From: an uncultured Clostridia bacterium
Lineage (GTDB): Bacteria > Bacillota > Clostridia > Oscillospirales > Oscillospiraceae
Assembly (NCBI GenBank): GCA_937907715.1
Contig: CALERM010000243.1
Location: 1 to 15,372, forward strand
Direction: 5' to 3'
DNA length: 15,372 bases
The notes beneath the pieces are model-generated. The model did not search any database, was not told the DNA's origin, and saw only the letters and a list, made by a program, of their open reading frames with translations. Positions 1-7,167 of the stretch are shown here, piece by piece. Position numbers and translations under genes: made by a program. Position 1 is the stretch's first letter. Each line of letters opens with the position of its first letter.

Positions 1-494
1 CGCCGCGCGGCGTGCCGCAGATCGAGGTCACGTTCTCCATCGACGCCAACGGCATTGTGAACGTCTCGGCGACCGATCTCGACACCGGCAAGGCGCAGGC
101 AATCACCATTACCGCAACGTCCAATATGAGCCGCGAGGAAATCGACCGCGCCGTGCGCGACGCGCAGCAGTATGCTGCCGAGGACGAAAAGCTCAAGGCG
201 GAAGCGACCGCAAAGGACTGCTGCGAGCATCTGCTCTACCGTGCCTCCGGGGTAAAACCGGCAGGCAAGGAGCAGAAAGCGGCAATCGCAGACGCCGTCA
301 AAAATGTCCGCCGCGCCATCAAATCGCGCGACCCTTCGCAGATGGTTTCGAGCGCCGACGCGCTGGAACAGCTTCTTTCGCAGGCGGGCGTCGACATGAA
401 CGCGCAGGACAATTGCCAAAGCTCCTATGAAAACCCGAACGACAGCTTCGAAGACGACGCCATGGACGCGGACTTCGAGTCGGTCGACGATTAA
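1..494 (+). CDS. dnaK: DnaK/Hsp70-type chaperone, C-terminal part (5' end outside window)
   Basis: Partial gene; the reading frame is open from base 3 and its start lies upstream of the window. The visible part opens with PRGVPQIEVTFSIDANGIVN, the end of the Hsp70 substrate-binding beta domain. It then has VSATDLDTGKAQAITI and the SNMSREEIDRAVRDAQQYAAED stretch that begins the alpha-helical lid. Hsp70 proteins bind exposed hydrophobic peptides in the cytoplasm and release them in an ATP cycle with DnaJ and GrpE. The lid is divergent: it contains a CC pair and is shorter than in typical DnaK, but the acidic tail ends DADFESVDD, close to the usual DADFxxVDD. The next gene is an acetyltransferase, not dnaJ, so this could be a second DnaK-like copy outside the grpE-dnaK-dnaJ cluster. 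The family call is secure; whether it is the main DnaK is not. Confidence 0.9.
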   Translation, partial: PRGVPQIEVTFSIDANGIVNVSATDLDTGKAQAITITATSNMSREEIDRAVRDAQQYAAEDEKLKAEATAKDCCEHLLYRASGVKPAGKEQKAAIADAVKNVRRAIKSRDPSQMVSSADALEQLLSQAGVDMNAQDNCQSSYENPNDSFEDDAMDADFESVDD

Positions 495-519
495 AACAGC
501 TTACAGAGGAAGGATTCTC

Positions 520-1008
520 ATGCAAATTTCCATCAGAGCCTATGCCGCCTCCGATCTTCCGGCGATGATCGCCATCTGGAACGAGGTCGTGCGCGACGGC
601 GTCGCCTATCCGCAGCTCGAGGAGCTGGACGCGCAGACCGGCGCGGCGTTCTTTGCCGCCCAGTCGTTCTGCGGCGTTGCAGAAAACGAGGAAGGCGCCG
701 TTCTTGGTCTATACATTCTGCACCCCAACAATGTCGGGCGCTGCGGGCACATTGCAAACGCCAGCTATGCCGTCTGCGGCAGCGCGCGCGGACTTCACAT
801 CGGAGAAACGCTCGTCCGGCACAGCCTGGATACGGCAAAGGCGCTCGGGTTTCGGATCATGCAGTTCAACGCCGTCGTCGCCACAAACATCCACGCACGG
901 CACCTGTATGAACGTCTGGGCTTTCAGCCGCTCGGCGTGATTCCCGGCGGGTTCCATCTCAAGGACGGTACCTACGCCGATATCTGCCCCTATTATAAAA
1001 CGCTCTGA
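520..1008 (+). CDS. GNAT-family N-acetyltransferase
   Basis: A 162-residue protein, the normal size for a single-domain GNAT enzyme, which transfers an acetyl group from acetyl-CoA to an amine. It opens with the typical IRAYAASDLPAMIAIWNEVV helix. The acetyl-CoA loop is at about residues 88-96 (GSARGLHIG), followed by a helix ending in LGFRIMQFNAVVATN. The characteristic HLYERLGF segment is at about 128-135. The overall arrangement resembles phosphinothricin/YncA-like acetyltransferases, but the substrate cannot be read from sequence. The ATG at 520 is chosen because AGAGGAAGG lies just upstream; a longer in-frame opening at 427 would overlap the chaperone gene and adds a non-homologous basic stretch. 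Only 25 nt separate it from the dnaK-like gene, so the two are probably co-transcribed up to the terminator at 1012-1044. Confidence 0.85.
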   Translation: MQISIRAYAASDLPAMIAIWNEVVRDGVAYPQLEELDAQTGAAFFAAQSFCGVAENEEGAVLGLYILHPNNVGRCGHIANASYAVCGSARGLHIGETLVRHSLDTAKALGFRIMQFNAVVATNIHARHLYERLGFQPLGVIPGGFHLKDGTYADICPYYKTL

Positions 1009-1011
1009 ACG

Positions 1012-1044
1012 AAAAACCGCAGCTGCTTTGCAGCTGCGGTTTTT
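1012..1044. terminator. Bidirectional intrinsic terminator
   Basis: A perfect inverted repeat: AAAAACCGCAGCTGC (1012-1026), a TTT loop, then GCAGCTGCGGTTTTT (1030-1044). The A run on one side and T run on the other give a U-tract in both directions. It sits 4 nt after the acetyltransferase stop and 15 nt beyond the stop of the convergent lipoprotein gene, so it can end both transcripts. Confidence 0.93.
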
Positions 1045-1059
1045 CGATTGCTTTGCGGC

Positions 1060-2559
1060 TCACGTCATATCCATCCACTTGACGGTGTTATCGAGTCTGG
1101 CAAACGTGATGCTGAGCCAGTGCCCGCCGGACGACGTGATATCCAGCACATAGTAGCTGTCGGCAACAAATTGCAGCCGCGCCTTCGCGCCGGTCTCGTC
1201 CATATAAACCGTCTGCTCCGCCCATTTTTTGAGCGTCGTGTCGCCGTCCGGGAGCCTGTCAAACACCGACTGCATCGGATCTCCCAGCGCAATTGCGCGC
1301 GCGGCAGGAAGCTCTGCCGTCACGCCGGTCGAGGTGTCCTCTGCGAAACGGAAACCGATCCGGTGCAGGCGCAGAATCAGCTGCTCGTCGTAGCCGAAGA
1401 CATACATAACGCCGTCAGCTTCCATGCCGACGCCCGCCATCGTGTCCGACCAGACCTGGTTTGGTGCTCCCGTCAGGGACACAACCGTGTTGTAGTCCAT
1501 TCCGGTCTCCACGCCGTTTTCCAGCACGAACTCATAGTCCTGCACAGGGTCTGCATTCGTCGCCGCCGCAAACGCCGCATCCGCGTTCTGAGACGGCATC
1601 TCGACCGTCTCGCCGTCGGGCTTCGTCCACAGAAGCGTTCCGAAGCCGTCAAGAAGGCTCTCGCACTCTGCTGCATTCGGCAGGTAGCAGAGCGATGCCT
1701 CCTGCTTTGTATCGGGATCGACCGCCGTAAGCGTCACCGCGCCGGTGCCATCCTGCGACAGCGTCCAGTCGGTCGTAAAATCGAATCCGTCCGCCATGTT
1801 TTCCGCCCACGCTTCAAAGCCAAAGCGGTCCGCGTCGCGGTTTTCGAGCGCTGCGGCAAAGACCCGCTTCGCATTGGTCAGCACCTGCGCGTTTTCCATC
1901 GGCTCGCACGCCGTCATGTTGAGCCGCAGCGACGGCTTCGCTTTCATCACCGCCGCGCAAAGCCCCGTCAGCGGCGCGTGCTGCGTGAACCAGTCGTCAC
2001 CGTCGGAGACCTCGTGTCCGCTCACAAACTGGATAAACTCCGCCAGCATATCAGACAGATACCGGTAGCTGTCTGCGTCCCACGAAAAGGGCTCGTTCTG
2101 CAGCGTGTCCTTGAGCAGACAGTACAGAAGCGTCGTGCGCGAGGTATCGTCGCTGTAGCGTTCCAGCGCCGTCACGTCGGACAAAAGCTCGGGAAGCACC
2201 GCCTCAATGACCGCCTCCGGCTGCGCCCGCAGCGCCTTGTATGCCGCGCGGTGCGCGGTTGTGTAGTCCTGATAGAGTGCATTCTCGTCTTCAAGCGGCG
2301 CAGTAAATTCCGCCAGCAGCTCCGAAGCCGTCTGCTCGGGCGCAATTGCCTGCGCGGCGCCGACTGCCGCGCGTTTCATCGCCGGCGCGCTCTGCAAGGA
2401 CGCAGTCTCGTCCTGACCCGAATTCTGTTCGTCCTGCGTAAACGCCGGCTGCAAGGGCGCCGCCGGAAGCGCGGGGCGACGGCTGGGACGGGAGCAGGCG
2501 CACAGTCCCACTATAAGCGCCGCGGCAAGCAGCAGCGCTGAAATTTTTTTTGCTTTCAT
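1060..2559 (-). CDS. Putative lipoprotein of unknown function
   Basis: A 499-residue protein that I do not recognise as a named family. The N-terminus is a lipoprotein signal: MKAKK, a hydrophobic stretch SALLLAAALIVG, then LCAC, with Cys22 as the likely lipidated residue. A Pro/Ala/Gln-rich linker follows to about residue 60. The middle (about 75-340) is mostly helical-looking and acidic, without a visible catalytic motif. The C-terminal third (about 341-416 and 417-499) looks like two small modules. The first carries GMDYNTVVSLTGAPNQVW and the second ALGDPMQSVFDRLPDG, resembling the GxxxxxVxxLLGxP pattern of SmpA/OmlA- or BLIP-like folds; that is a weak inference. GGAGG lies just upstream of the ATG at 2559. 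It follows the phosphodiesterase gene by 89 nt on the same strand and may share its transcript. It probably sits on the outer face of the membrane. Confidence 0.8.
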   Translation of the reverse strand: MKAKKISALLLAAALIVGLCACSRPSRRPALPAAPLQPAFTQDEQNSGQDETASLQSAPAMKRAAVGAAQAIAPEQTASELLAEFTAPLEDENALYQDYTTAHRAAYKALRAQPEAVIEAVLPELLSDVTALERYSDDTSRTTLLYCLLKDTLQNEPFSWDADSYRYLSDMLAEFIQFVSGHEVSDGDDWFTQHAPLTGLCAAVMKAKPSLRLNMTACEPMENAQVLTNAKRVFAAALENRDADRFGFEAWAENMADGFDFTTDWTLSQDGTGAVTLTAVDPDTKQEASLCYLPNAAECESLLDGFGTLLWTKPDGETVEMPSQNADAAFAAATNADPVQDYEFVLENGVETGMDYNTVVSLTGAPNQVWSDTMAGVGMEADGVMYVFGYDEQLILRLHRIGFRFAEDTSTGVTAELPAARAIALGDPMQSVFDRLPDGDTTLKKWAEQTVYMDETGAKARLQFVADSYYVLDITSSGGHWLSITFARLDNTVKWMDMT

Positions 2560-2648
2560 GATGGTTCCTCCGGGAATTTGTGTCCTTATTCTAGCAGGTT
2601 TTCCTGCAAAAAGGCAGCCGTTTCCCGTGATTTAAGGATTTTTAAGAA

Positions 2649-3200
2649 TTACGCCCGGATAGAAAAGGTGCGGTAGGTTTCGCCGGTTTCGAGATTCTTC
2701 CATGAAAAGTTGCCGTCTTCATAAATCATATAGCTGTGGGGCGAGTTTTCCTTCGGAATGGACACCGAGCCGGGGTTCAGATACGTAAAATCGCCGCAGT
2801 CCTCGCAGGCGGGCACATGCGTGTGCCCGTGCAGCAGAATATCGCCCTTTGCAAACGGCAGCGGATGCGCCTTGTTGATGACATGCCCGTGCGTCAGATA
2901 GACCGCCCGTCCATGCAGCAGCAGAAAGCCGTAGTCCGCCAGCACCGGGAACGGCAGCACCATCTGGTCGACCTCGCAGTCGCAGTTGCCGCGCACGCAG
3001 AGAATCTTCTCTTTGAGCGGCGCGAGCTTTGCGATGACCTGCTTCGGGGCATATTCCCGCGGCAGATCGTTCCTCGGTCCGTGATAAAGAATATCGCCGA
3101 GGAAAACAAGCCGCTCGGGCTGCTCGGTTTCAAACGCTTCGAGCATGCGCGCGCACCAGTAATCCGAGCCGTGCAGGTCGGACGCAATCATCAGTTTCAT
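2649..3200 (-). CDS. yfcE: YfcE/MJ0936-family metallophosphoesterase
   Basis: A 183-residue calcineurin-like phosphoesterase with every metal-site motif of the family in order. These are SDLHGS (D8, H10), GDILYHGPRN (GD at 35-36), GNCD (71-74), HGH (104-106) and GHTH (125-128), followed by NPGSVSIPK. Members bind two divalent metals and hydrolyse phosphodiesters in the cytoplasm; E. coli YfcE acts on model substrates but its physiological substrate is unclear. The ATG at 3200 is chosen because AAGGAGG lies directly upstream and the protein then starts MKLMIASDLHG, as family members do. An in-frame ATG at 3329 would add 43 lysine/arginine-rich residues with no family support. It is divergent from glnN and upstream of the lipoprotein gene. 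The gene symbol reflects family membership, not proven orthology. Confidence 0.9.
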   Translation of the reverse strand: MKLMIASDLHGSDYWCARMLEAFETEQPERLVFLGDILYHGPRNDLPREYAPKQVIAKLAPLKEKILCVRGNCDCEVDQMVLPFPVLADYGFLLLHGRAVYLTHGHVINKAHPLPFAKGDILLHGHTHVPACEDCGDFTYLNPGSVSIPKENSPHSYMIYEDGNFSWKNLETGETYRTFSIRA

Positions 3201-3323
3201 ATCGGGTTCCTCCTTGGGACTTGTTCTTTTTGTATGCTTTATTTTACCGCAGGAACGGCAAAAAGAGAAGCGTCGATTTTCCGTTTTTTTGTCCGGTTCG
3301 GAGAATTCCTTTCTTCGCTGCTT

Positions 3324-3337
3324 TGTCACAATTTACA
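3324..3337. promoter_or_regulatory. Candidate operator (TGTCA-N4-TTACA inverted repeat) upstream of glnN
   Basis: TGTCACAATTTACA ends 1 nt before the predicted -35 box of glnN. The half-sites TGTnA and TnACA match those of Bacillus GlnR/TnrA sites, but the gap is 4 nt instead of 7, so it is not a standard GlnR box. No GlnR-like gene is visible here. A regulator site is an inference from position and symmetry only. Confidence 0.25.
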
Positions 3338-3338
3338 C

Positions 3339-3367
3339 TTGATTTTGTTCCGTCAGCGCCGTAAAAT
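3339..3367 (+). promoter_or_regulatory. Predicted sigma-A promoter of glnN
   Basis: TTGATT (3339-3344) and TAAAAT (3362-3367) are separated by 17 nt. Transcription would start near 3374, leaving a leader of about 60 nt before the glnN ATG. It lies in the divergent region between the phosphodiesterase gene and glnN. Confidence 0.6.
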
Positions 3368-3432
3368 ATCCGTATATTTTGAAATTTTTACAGGTTGTGC
3401 GTATTTTACGCGCAGAAAAGGAGGATGCAGAC

Positions 3433-5535
3433 ATGAATGAGACCGCCAATCGGATTCCTGCCCTGTTCGGCAGCTGCGTATTTAACGAGGAGACGATGCA
3501 GCAGTACATCCAGCCCGCTGCCATGGACGCCTGGCGCTCGTGTCTGCAGGAGGGAAAGGCGCTGACGCTTGCCGTCGCCAACGACATCGCCGACGGCATG
3601 AAGGCGTGGGCGCTGGAGCACGGCGCGACGCATTTCACCCACTGGTTTCAGCCCATGACCGGCTTCACCGCCGAAAAGCACGACAGCTTCATCTCCCCTG
3701 CCGGTCACGGCACGATTGTCATGGAGTTTTCCGGCAAGGAGCTGGTGCGCGGCGAGCCGGACGCATCGAGCTTCCCGTCGGGCGGTCTGCGCGCGACGTT
3801 TGAGGCAAGAGGCTACACCGCCTGGGACCCCACCGCCTACGCCTTCATCAAGGACGGCACGCTCTATATCCCGACCGTCTTCTTCTCCTACTCCGGCGAG
3901 GCGCTCGACAAAAAAACGCCGCTGCTGCGCTCGATTGACGCCGTCAGCCGTCAGGCAGTGCGGATTCTTCGCCTGTTCGGCGACACGAAGACGCGGAAGG
4001 TCGTTGCAAACGTCGGACCCGAGCAGGAATATTTCCTGATCGACAAGGAGCTTTATCTCAAGCGCGAGGACCTTCGCATGTGCGGCAGGACGCTCTTCGG
4101 CGCGAAGCCCCCGAAGGGACAGGAGCTGGACGATCACTACTACGGCTCCATCCGTCCGCGCGTGACCGCCTATATGCAGGACCTTGACGAGGAGCTCTGG
4201 AAGCTCGGCATCTACTCCAAGACCAAGCACAACGAGGTCGCCCCCAGCCAGCATGAGATGGCGCCCGTGTACTGCGACTGCAACACCGCATGCGATCATA
4301 ACCAGCTGACGATGGACATCATGAAAAAGGTCGCCGACCGGCACGGTCTTGTCTGCCTGCTGCACGAAAAGCCCTTCGCTGGCGTCAACGGCTCCGGCAA
4401 GCACGACAACTGGTCGCTTGCCACCGACTCCGGCGAAAACCTCTTTGCCCCCGGCAAAACGCCGAGCCAGAACGCGCAGTTTCTGCTGTTTCTGACCGCA
4501 TTTATCGAGGGCGTCGACGAGTATCAGGAGCTTCTGCGCTCCACGGTCGCCTTCGCCGGAAACGACCATCGTCTCGGCGCGCAGGAAGCGCCTCCCGCCG
4601 TCATCTCCATCTATCTCGGAGACGAGCTGAGCGATGTCATTGACTCCATCGTCGGTGAGACCGACTACACCGACCGCAAAAAGGGCGCGCTGCGTATCGG
4701 CGTCGATGTGCTTCCCAGCATCCCGCAGGACACGACCGACCGCAACCGCACGTCGCCGCTCGCCTTCACGGGCAACAAGTTTGAGTTCCGTATGCTCGGC
4801 TCGAGCCAGTCGATTTCGGGTCCCAACATCGTCCTCAACACCATCATGGCGGAGGAGCTTCAGAAATACGCCGACGCGCTCGAGGGCGCAGAGGACTTTG
4901 AAGCGGCGCTGCATGCGCTCATCCGGGACGCACTGCGCGCACACCGCAGAATCCTCTTCAACGGCAACGGCTATGAGGGCAGCTGGCTGGAGGAGGCAAA
5001 GCGCCGCGGACTTGCAAACCTCGCCTCCACCGCAGACGCGCTGCCTGCCTTCATTCTGGAGAAGAACATCGACCTTCTGTCGCGGCACGGCGTGTTCAGC
5101 CGCAGCGAAATGCTGGCGCGGCATGAGATTCACATGGAGAACTATTCCAAGGTCATCAAGATCGAAGCGTCCACGCTCATTGATATTGTCCAGCACACGC
5201 TGTTGAACGCCGCAACGGCGTATACGCGCGATCTCTGCACCGCGATTCTGCAGAAAAAAGCCGCCCTGCCGGGCGACGCCTGCCGCGTGGAGTCCGCGCT
5301 TGCCGCGTCCGTGAGCCGTCTGGGCGAGGACCTGCTCGACCGGTGCGCCGCGCTCAAGACCGCGCTCGACACCATGCCGAAGACGCTCGACGCAGAGGGC
5401 GAAATGCACTACTGCCACGACCAGCTTGTGCCTGCCATGGGTAAGGTCCGCGAGACCATCGACCACATGGAAACGCTCGTCGCCAGCTCCTACTGGCCCG
5501 TGCCGACCTATTGTGACCTTTTATTCTCGGTGTAA
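3433..5535 (+). CDS. glnN: Glutamine synthetase type III
   Basis: A 700-residue protein, the usual length of GSIII (about 700-730), and much longer than GSI. It makes glutamine from glutamate, ammonia and ATP in the cytoplasm, the main entry point for ammonia nitrogen. Motifs in order: the N-terminal GSIII region with HFTHWFQPMTG (about 67-77); GPEQEYFLID (195-204), contributing metal-binding glutamates; KHNEVAPSQHEMAPVY (265-280); KPFAGVNGSGKHDNWS (313-328), the ATP/glutamate site; and FAGNDHRLGAQEAPPAVIS (374-392). TDRNRTSPLAFTGNKFEFR follows, and a long helical C-terminus typical of the type. The ATG at 3433 is preceded by AAAAGGAGG at a good distance; an in-frame ATG at 3379 lacks such a site. 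The gene has its own promoter and a terminator 28 nt after its stop, so it is monocistronic. No PII or ammonium transporter gene is adjacent. Confidence 0.97.
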   Translation: MNETANRIPALFGSCVFNEETMQQYIQPAAMDAWRSCLQEGKALTLAVANDIADGMKAWALEHGATHFTHWFQPMTGFTAEKHDSFISPAGHGTIVMEFSGKELVRGEPDASSFPSGGLRATFEARGYTAWDPTAYAFIKDGTLYIPTVFFSYSGEALDKKTPLLRSIDAVSRQAVRILRLFGDTKTRKVVANVGPEQEYFLIDKELYLKREDLRMCGRTLFGAKPPKGQELDDHYYGSIRPRVTAYMQDLDEELWKLGIYSKTKHNEVAPSQHEMAPVYCDCNTACDHNQLTMDIMKKVADRHGLVCLLHEKPFAGVNGSGKHDNWSLATDSGENLFAPGKTPSQNAQFLLFLTAFIEGVDEYQELLRSTVAFAGNDHRLGAQEAPPAVISIYLGDELSDVIDSIVGETDYTDRKKGALRIGVDVLPSIPQDTTDRNRTSPLAFTGNKFEFRMLGSSQSISGPNIVLNTIMAEELQKYADALEGAEDFEAALHALIRDALRAHRRILFNGNGYEGSWLEEAKRRGLANLASTADALPAFILEKNIDLLSRHGVFSRSEMLARHEIHMENYSKVIKIEASTLIDIVQHTLLNAATAYTRDLCTAILQKKAALPGDACRVESALAASVSRLGEDLLDRCAALKTALDTMPKTLDAEGEMHYCHDQLVPAMGKVRETIDHMETLVASSYWPVPTYCDLLFSV

Positions 5536-5562
5536 AAGCTGTCGCTCATCTGCAAACACACG

Positions 5563-5594
5563 AAAAACCCGCTGACGATTGTCAGCGGGTTTTT
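5563..5594. terminator. Bidirectional intrinsic terminator between glnN and argH
   Basis: AAAAACCCGCTGAC (5563-5576), loop GATT, then GTCAGCGGGTTTTT (5581-5594): a perfect 14-bp stem with an A run on one side and a T run on the other. It lies between the convergent glnN and argH genes, 1 nt beyond the argH stop codon, and can end both transcripts. Confidence 0.95.
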
Positions 5595-5595
5595 G

Positions 5596-6978
5596 TTATT
5601 TCGTATGCGCTGCCAGGAACTCTTCGATGGCGGCTATCTGCATGGCGGTCTGCTCGGGCGCGGGACCGCCGTAGCTCTTGCGCTGGGATACGCAGGCGTC
5701 CAGGCTGATTGCCTCGTAGACATCTGGCGCAAACAGCGGCGAGAGGCTTTTCAGCTCCGTCAGAGACAGATCCTCGAGCGTACAGCCCTTCTGCGTACAA
5801 AGGTACACCAGCTGCCCCGAGATTTTGTAGGCGTCGCGGAAGGGCATGCCCTTTTTGGTCAGATAATCAGCGCAGTCAGTCGCGTTCAGAAAGCCCTTAC
5901 CTGCCGCCGCGCGCATGTTTTCGGGCAGCACCGTCATCGTGTCGACCATCGCAGCGAACACGGGGATGCACTGGCTGAGCGTATCGAGCGCATCGAAGAC
6001 TGGCTCCTTGTCCTCCTGCATGTCCTTGTTGTATGCCAGCGGCAGGCTCTTCATGACAGTAAGAAGCCCCATCAGGTCTCCGTAGACCCTTCCCGTCTTG
6101 CCGCGAACCAGCTCTGCTACATCCGGGTTTTTCTTCTGCGGCATGATCGAAGACCCCGTGGCATACGCATCGTCCAGCTCCACAAATTTAAACTCCCAAC
6201 TGCACCAGGCAATGATTTCCTCGCTGAACCGGCTCAGGTGCATCATGAGAATGGACGCGTCAGACAAAAATTCCAGCGCGTAGTCTCGGTCCGATACGCC
6301 GTCGAGCGAGTTTTTCATCGGACCTGTAAAGCCGAGCGCCGCGGCGGTCTGGAAGCGGTCGATGGGATACGTCGTTCCGGCAAGCGCGCCGGAGCCGAGG
6401 GGACACTCGTTCATGCGTTTCTGACAGTCCTCGAGTCTTGTGATGTCGCGTGTGAACATGCTGGCGTAGGCAAGCAGATGCTGGGCAAAGGTAATCGGCT
6501 GCGCCCGCTGCAAATGCGTATAGCCGGGCATGACAGTTTTCGTATGCGCTTTTGCCTTTTCACACAGGACCTTTTCCAGCCCCAGCAGCTTTTCGATCAC
6601 GCCGGAGATTTCCTCGCGCAGATATAGCCGGAAATCGAGCGCGACCTGATCGTTCCGGCTTCTCGCCGTGTGCAGGCGCTTGCCGGCGTCGCCGATTTTC
6701 GCGGTCAGCAGCGTCTCGACGTTCATGTGGATATCCTCGTTGTCGGCGGTAAACGTGACCTTGCCCGCCTCGATCTCCGCCAGAAGCTCTGCAAGCCCCT
6801 GCTGGATTTTCTCGTTGTCCTGCGCCGTGAGAATGCCGCAGTCACAGAGCATCTGCGCATGCGCCATGGAACCGGTGATGTCCTGTTTGTAAAGCCGCTG
6901 GTCGAAGGAGATGGAGGCGTTGAAGTCGTTGACCAGCTCGTCGGTCTGTTTCTGAAAGCGTCCTGCCCAAAGTTTCAT
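5596..6978 (-). CDS. argH: Argininosuccinate lyase
   Basis: A 460-residue enzyme, the standard length, of the fumarase/aspartase superfamily. It splits argininosuccinate into arginine and fumarate, the final step of arginine synthesis; the active enzyme is a cytoplasmic homotetramer. Visible motifs: N-terminal MKLWAGRF; TARSRNDQ (104-111); GYTHLQRAQP (152-161, with His155); and the superfamily signature GSSIMPQKKNP (275-285), whose mobile loop carries the catalytic serine. The ATG at 6978 has GAGGAA 6 nt upstream. It lies downstream of argG on the same strand after a 316-nt spacer, and a strong hairpin followed by four U ends 17 nt before the start codon. Transcription arriving from argG must therefore read through that structure unless an unseen promoter exists inside the spacer. 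Confidence 0.97.
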   Translation of the reverse strand: MKLWAGRFQKQTDELVNDFNASISFDQRLYKQDITGSMAHAQMLCDCGILTAQDNEKIQQGLAELLAEIEAGKVTFTADNEDIHMNVETLLTAKIGDAGKRLHTARSRNDQVALDFRLYLREEISGVIEKLLGLEKVLCEKAKAHTKTVMPGYTHLQRAQPITFAQHLLAYASMFTRDITRLEDCQKRMNECPLGSGALAGTTYPIDRFQTAAALGFTGPMKNSLDGVSDRDYALEFLSDASILMMHLSRFSEEIIAWCSWEFKFVELDDAYATGSSIMPQKKNPDVAELVRGKTGRVYGDLMGLLTVMKSLPLAYNKDMQEDKEPVFDALDTLSQCIPVFAAMVDTMTVLPENMRAAAGKGFLNATDCADYLTKKGMPFRDAYKISGQLVYLCTQKGCTLEDLSLTELKSLSPLFAPDVYEAISLDACVSQRKSYGGPAPEQTAMQIAAIEEFLAAHTK

Positions 6979-6992
6979 AGCTTATTCCTCGC

Positions 6993-7021
6993 AAAACAGC
7001 CTGCCCGCCCGGGCAGGCTGT
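6993..7021 (-). terminator. Terminator-like or attenuator hairpin immediately before argH
   Basis: ACAGCCTGCCCG (6996-7007) pairs perfectly with CGGGCAGGCTGT (7010-7021), a 12-bp GC-rich stem. Read on the minus strand it is followed by TTTT (6996-6993), then the argH ribosome binding site and ATG. It therefore has the form of an intrinsic terminator, but lies in the leader of argH rather than after a gene. It could act as an attenuator, set a lower level of argH than argG, or protect a processed 5' end. The U-tract is short, so termination may be partial. Confidence 0.6.
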
Positions 7022-7059
7022 CTGGTATTTCTTTTGTTTTTTCGTTGTATTGCAGTTCT

Positions 7060-7167
7060 GGCGGAACGGAGCCGCGTTTTCTCTGCGCGAGAGATGTTCC
7101 GCCGGAAGAAGGCGCGGGAGGCGACGGTGTATCGTGTATACTCCGAGCCTCCTGCAACGCACTTGCG
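7060..7167. repeat. 107-bp tandem direct repeat, copy 1
   Basis: The 107-bp unit at 7061-7167 is repeated without any mismatch at 7168-7274. A further 7 bases of a third start (GCGGAAC) are present at 7275-7281. Each unit begins GCGGAAC, and the inverse GTTCCGC follows at 7096-7102, enclosing the small palindrome TCTCT-GCGCG-AGAGA (7080-7094). A second self-complementary segment lies at 7117-7152, where GGAGGC pairs with GCCTCC and the inner CGG and GTAT pair with CCG and ATAC. 107 is not a multiple of three and no credible gene crosses the repeat. I do not recognise the unit as a named repeat family. Confidence 0.9.

Noticed and set aside
1048..2541. A 497-codon plus-strand frame opposite the lipoprotein gene
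   Set aside because: It starts just after a terminator, is extremely Arg-rich and has no domain. The minus-strand frame has a signal peptide, lipobox and ribosome binding site.
2594..2607. GCAGG-TTTT-CCTGC inverted repeat between the phosphodiesterase and lipoprotein genes as a terminator
   Set aside because: The stem is only 5 bp and is followed on the minus strand by TAGAATAAGG rather than a U-tract, so it does not have terminator form in the direction of the genes.
3406..5466. A 686-codon open frame on the minus strand opposite glnN
   Set aside because: It mirrors the codon pattern of glnN, whose motifs are unambiguous; the translation is rich in Arg, Val and Gly without any recognisable domain. 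Long antisense frames are expected in GC-rich coding DNA.
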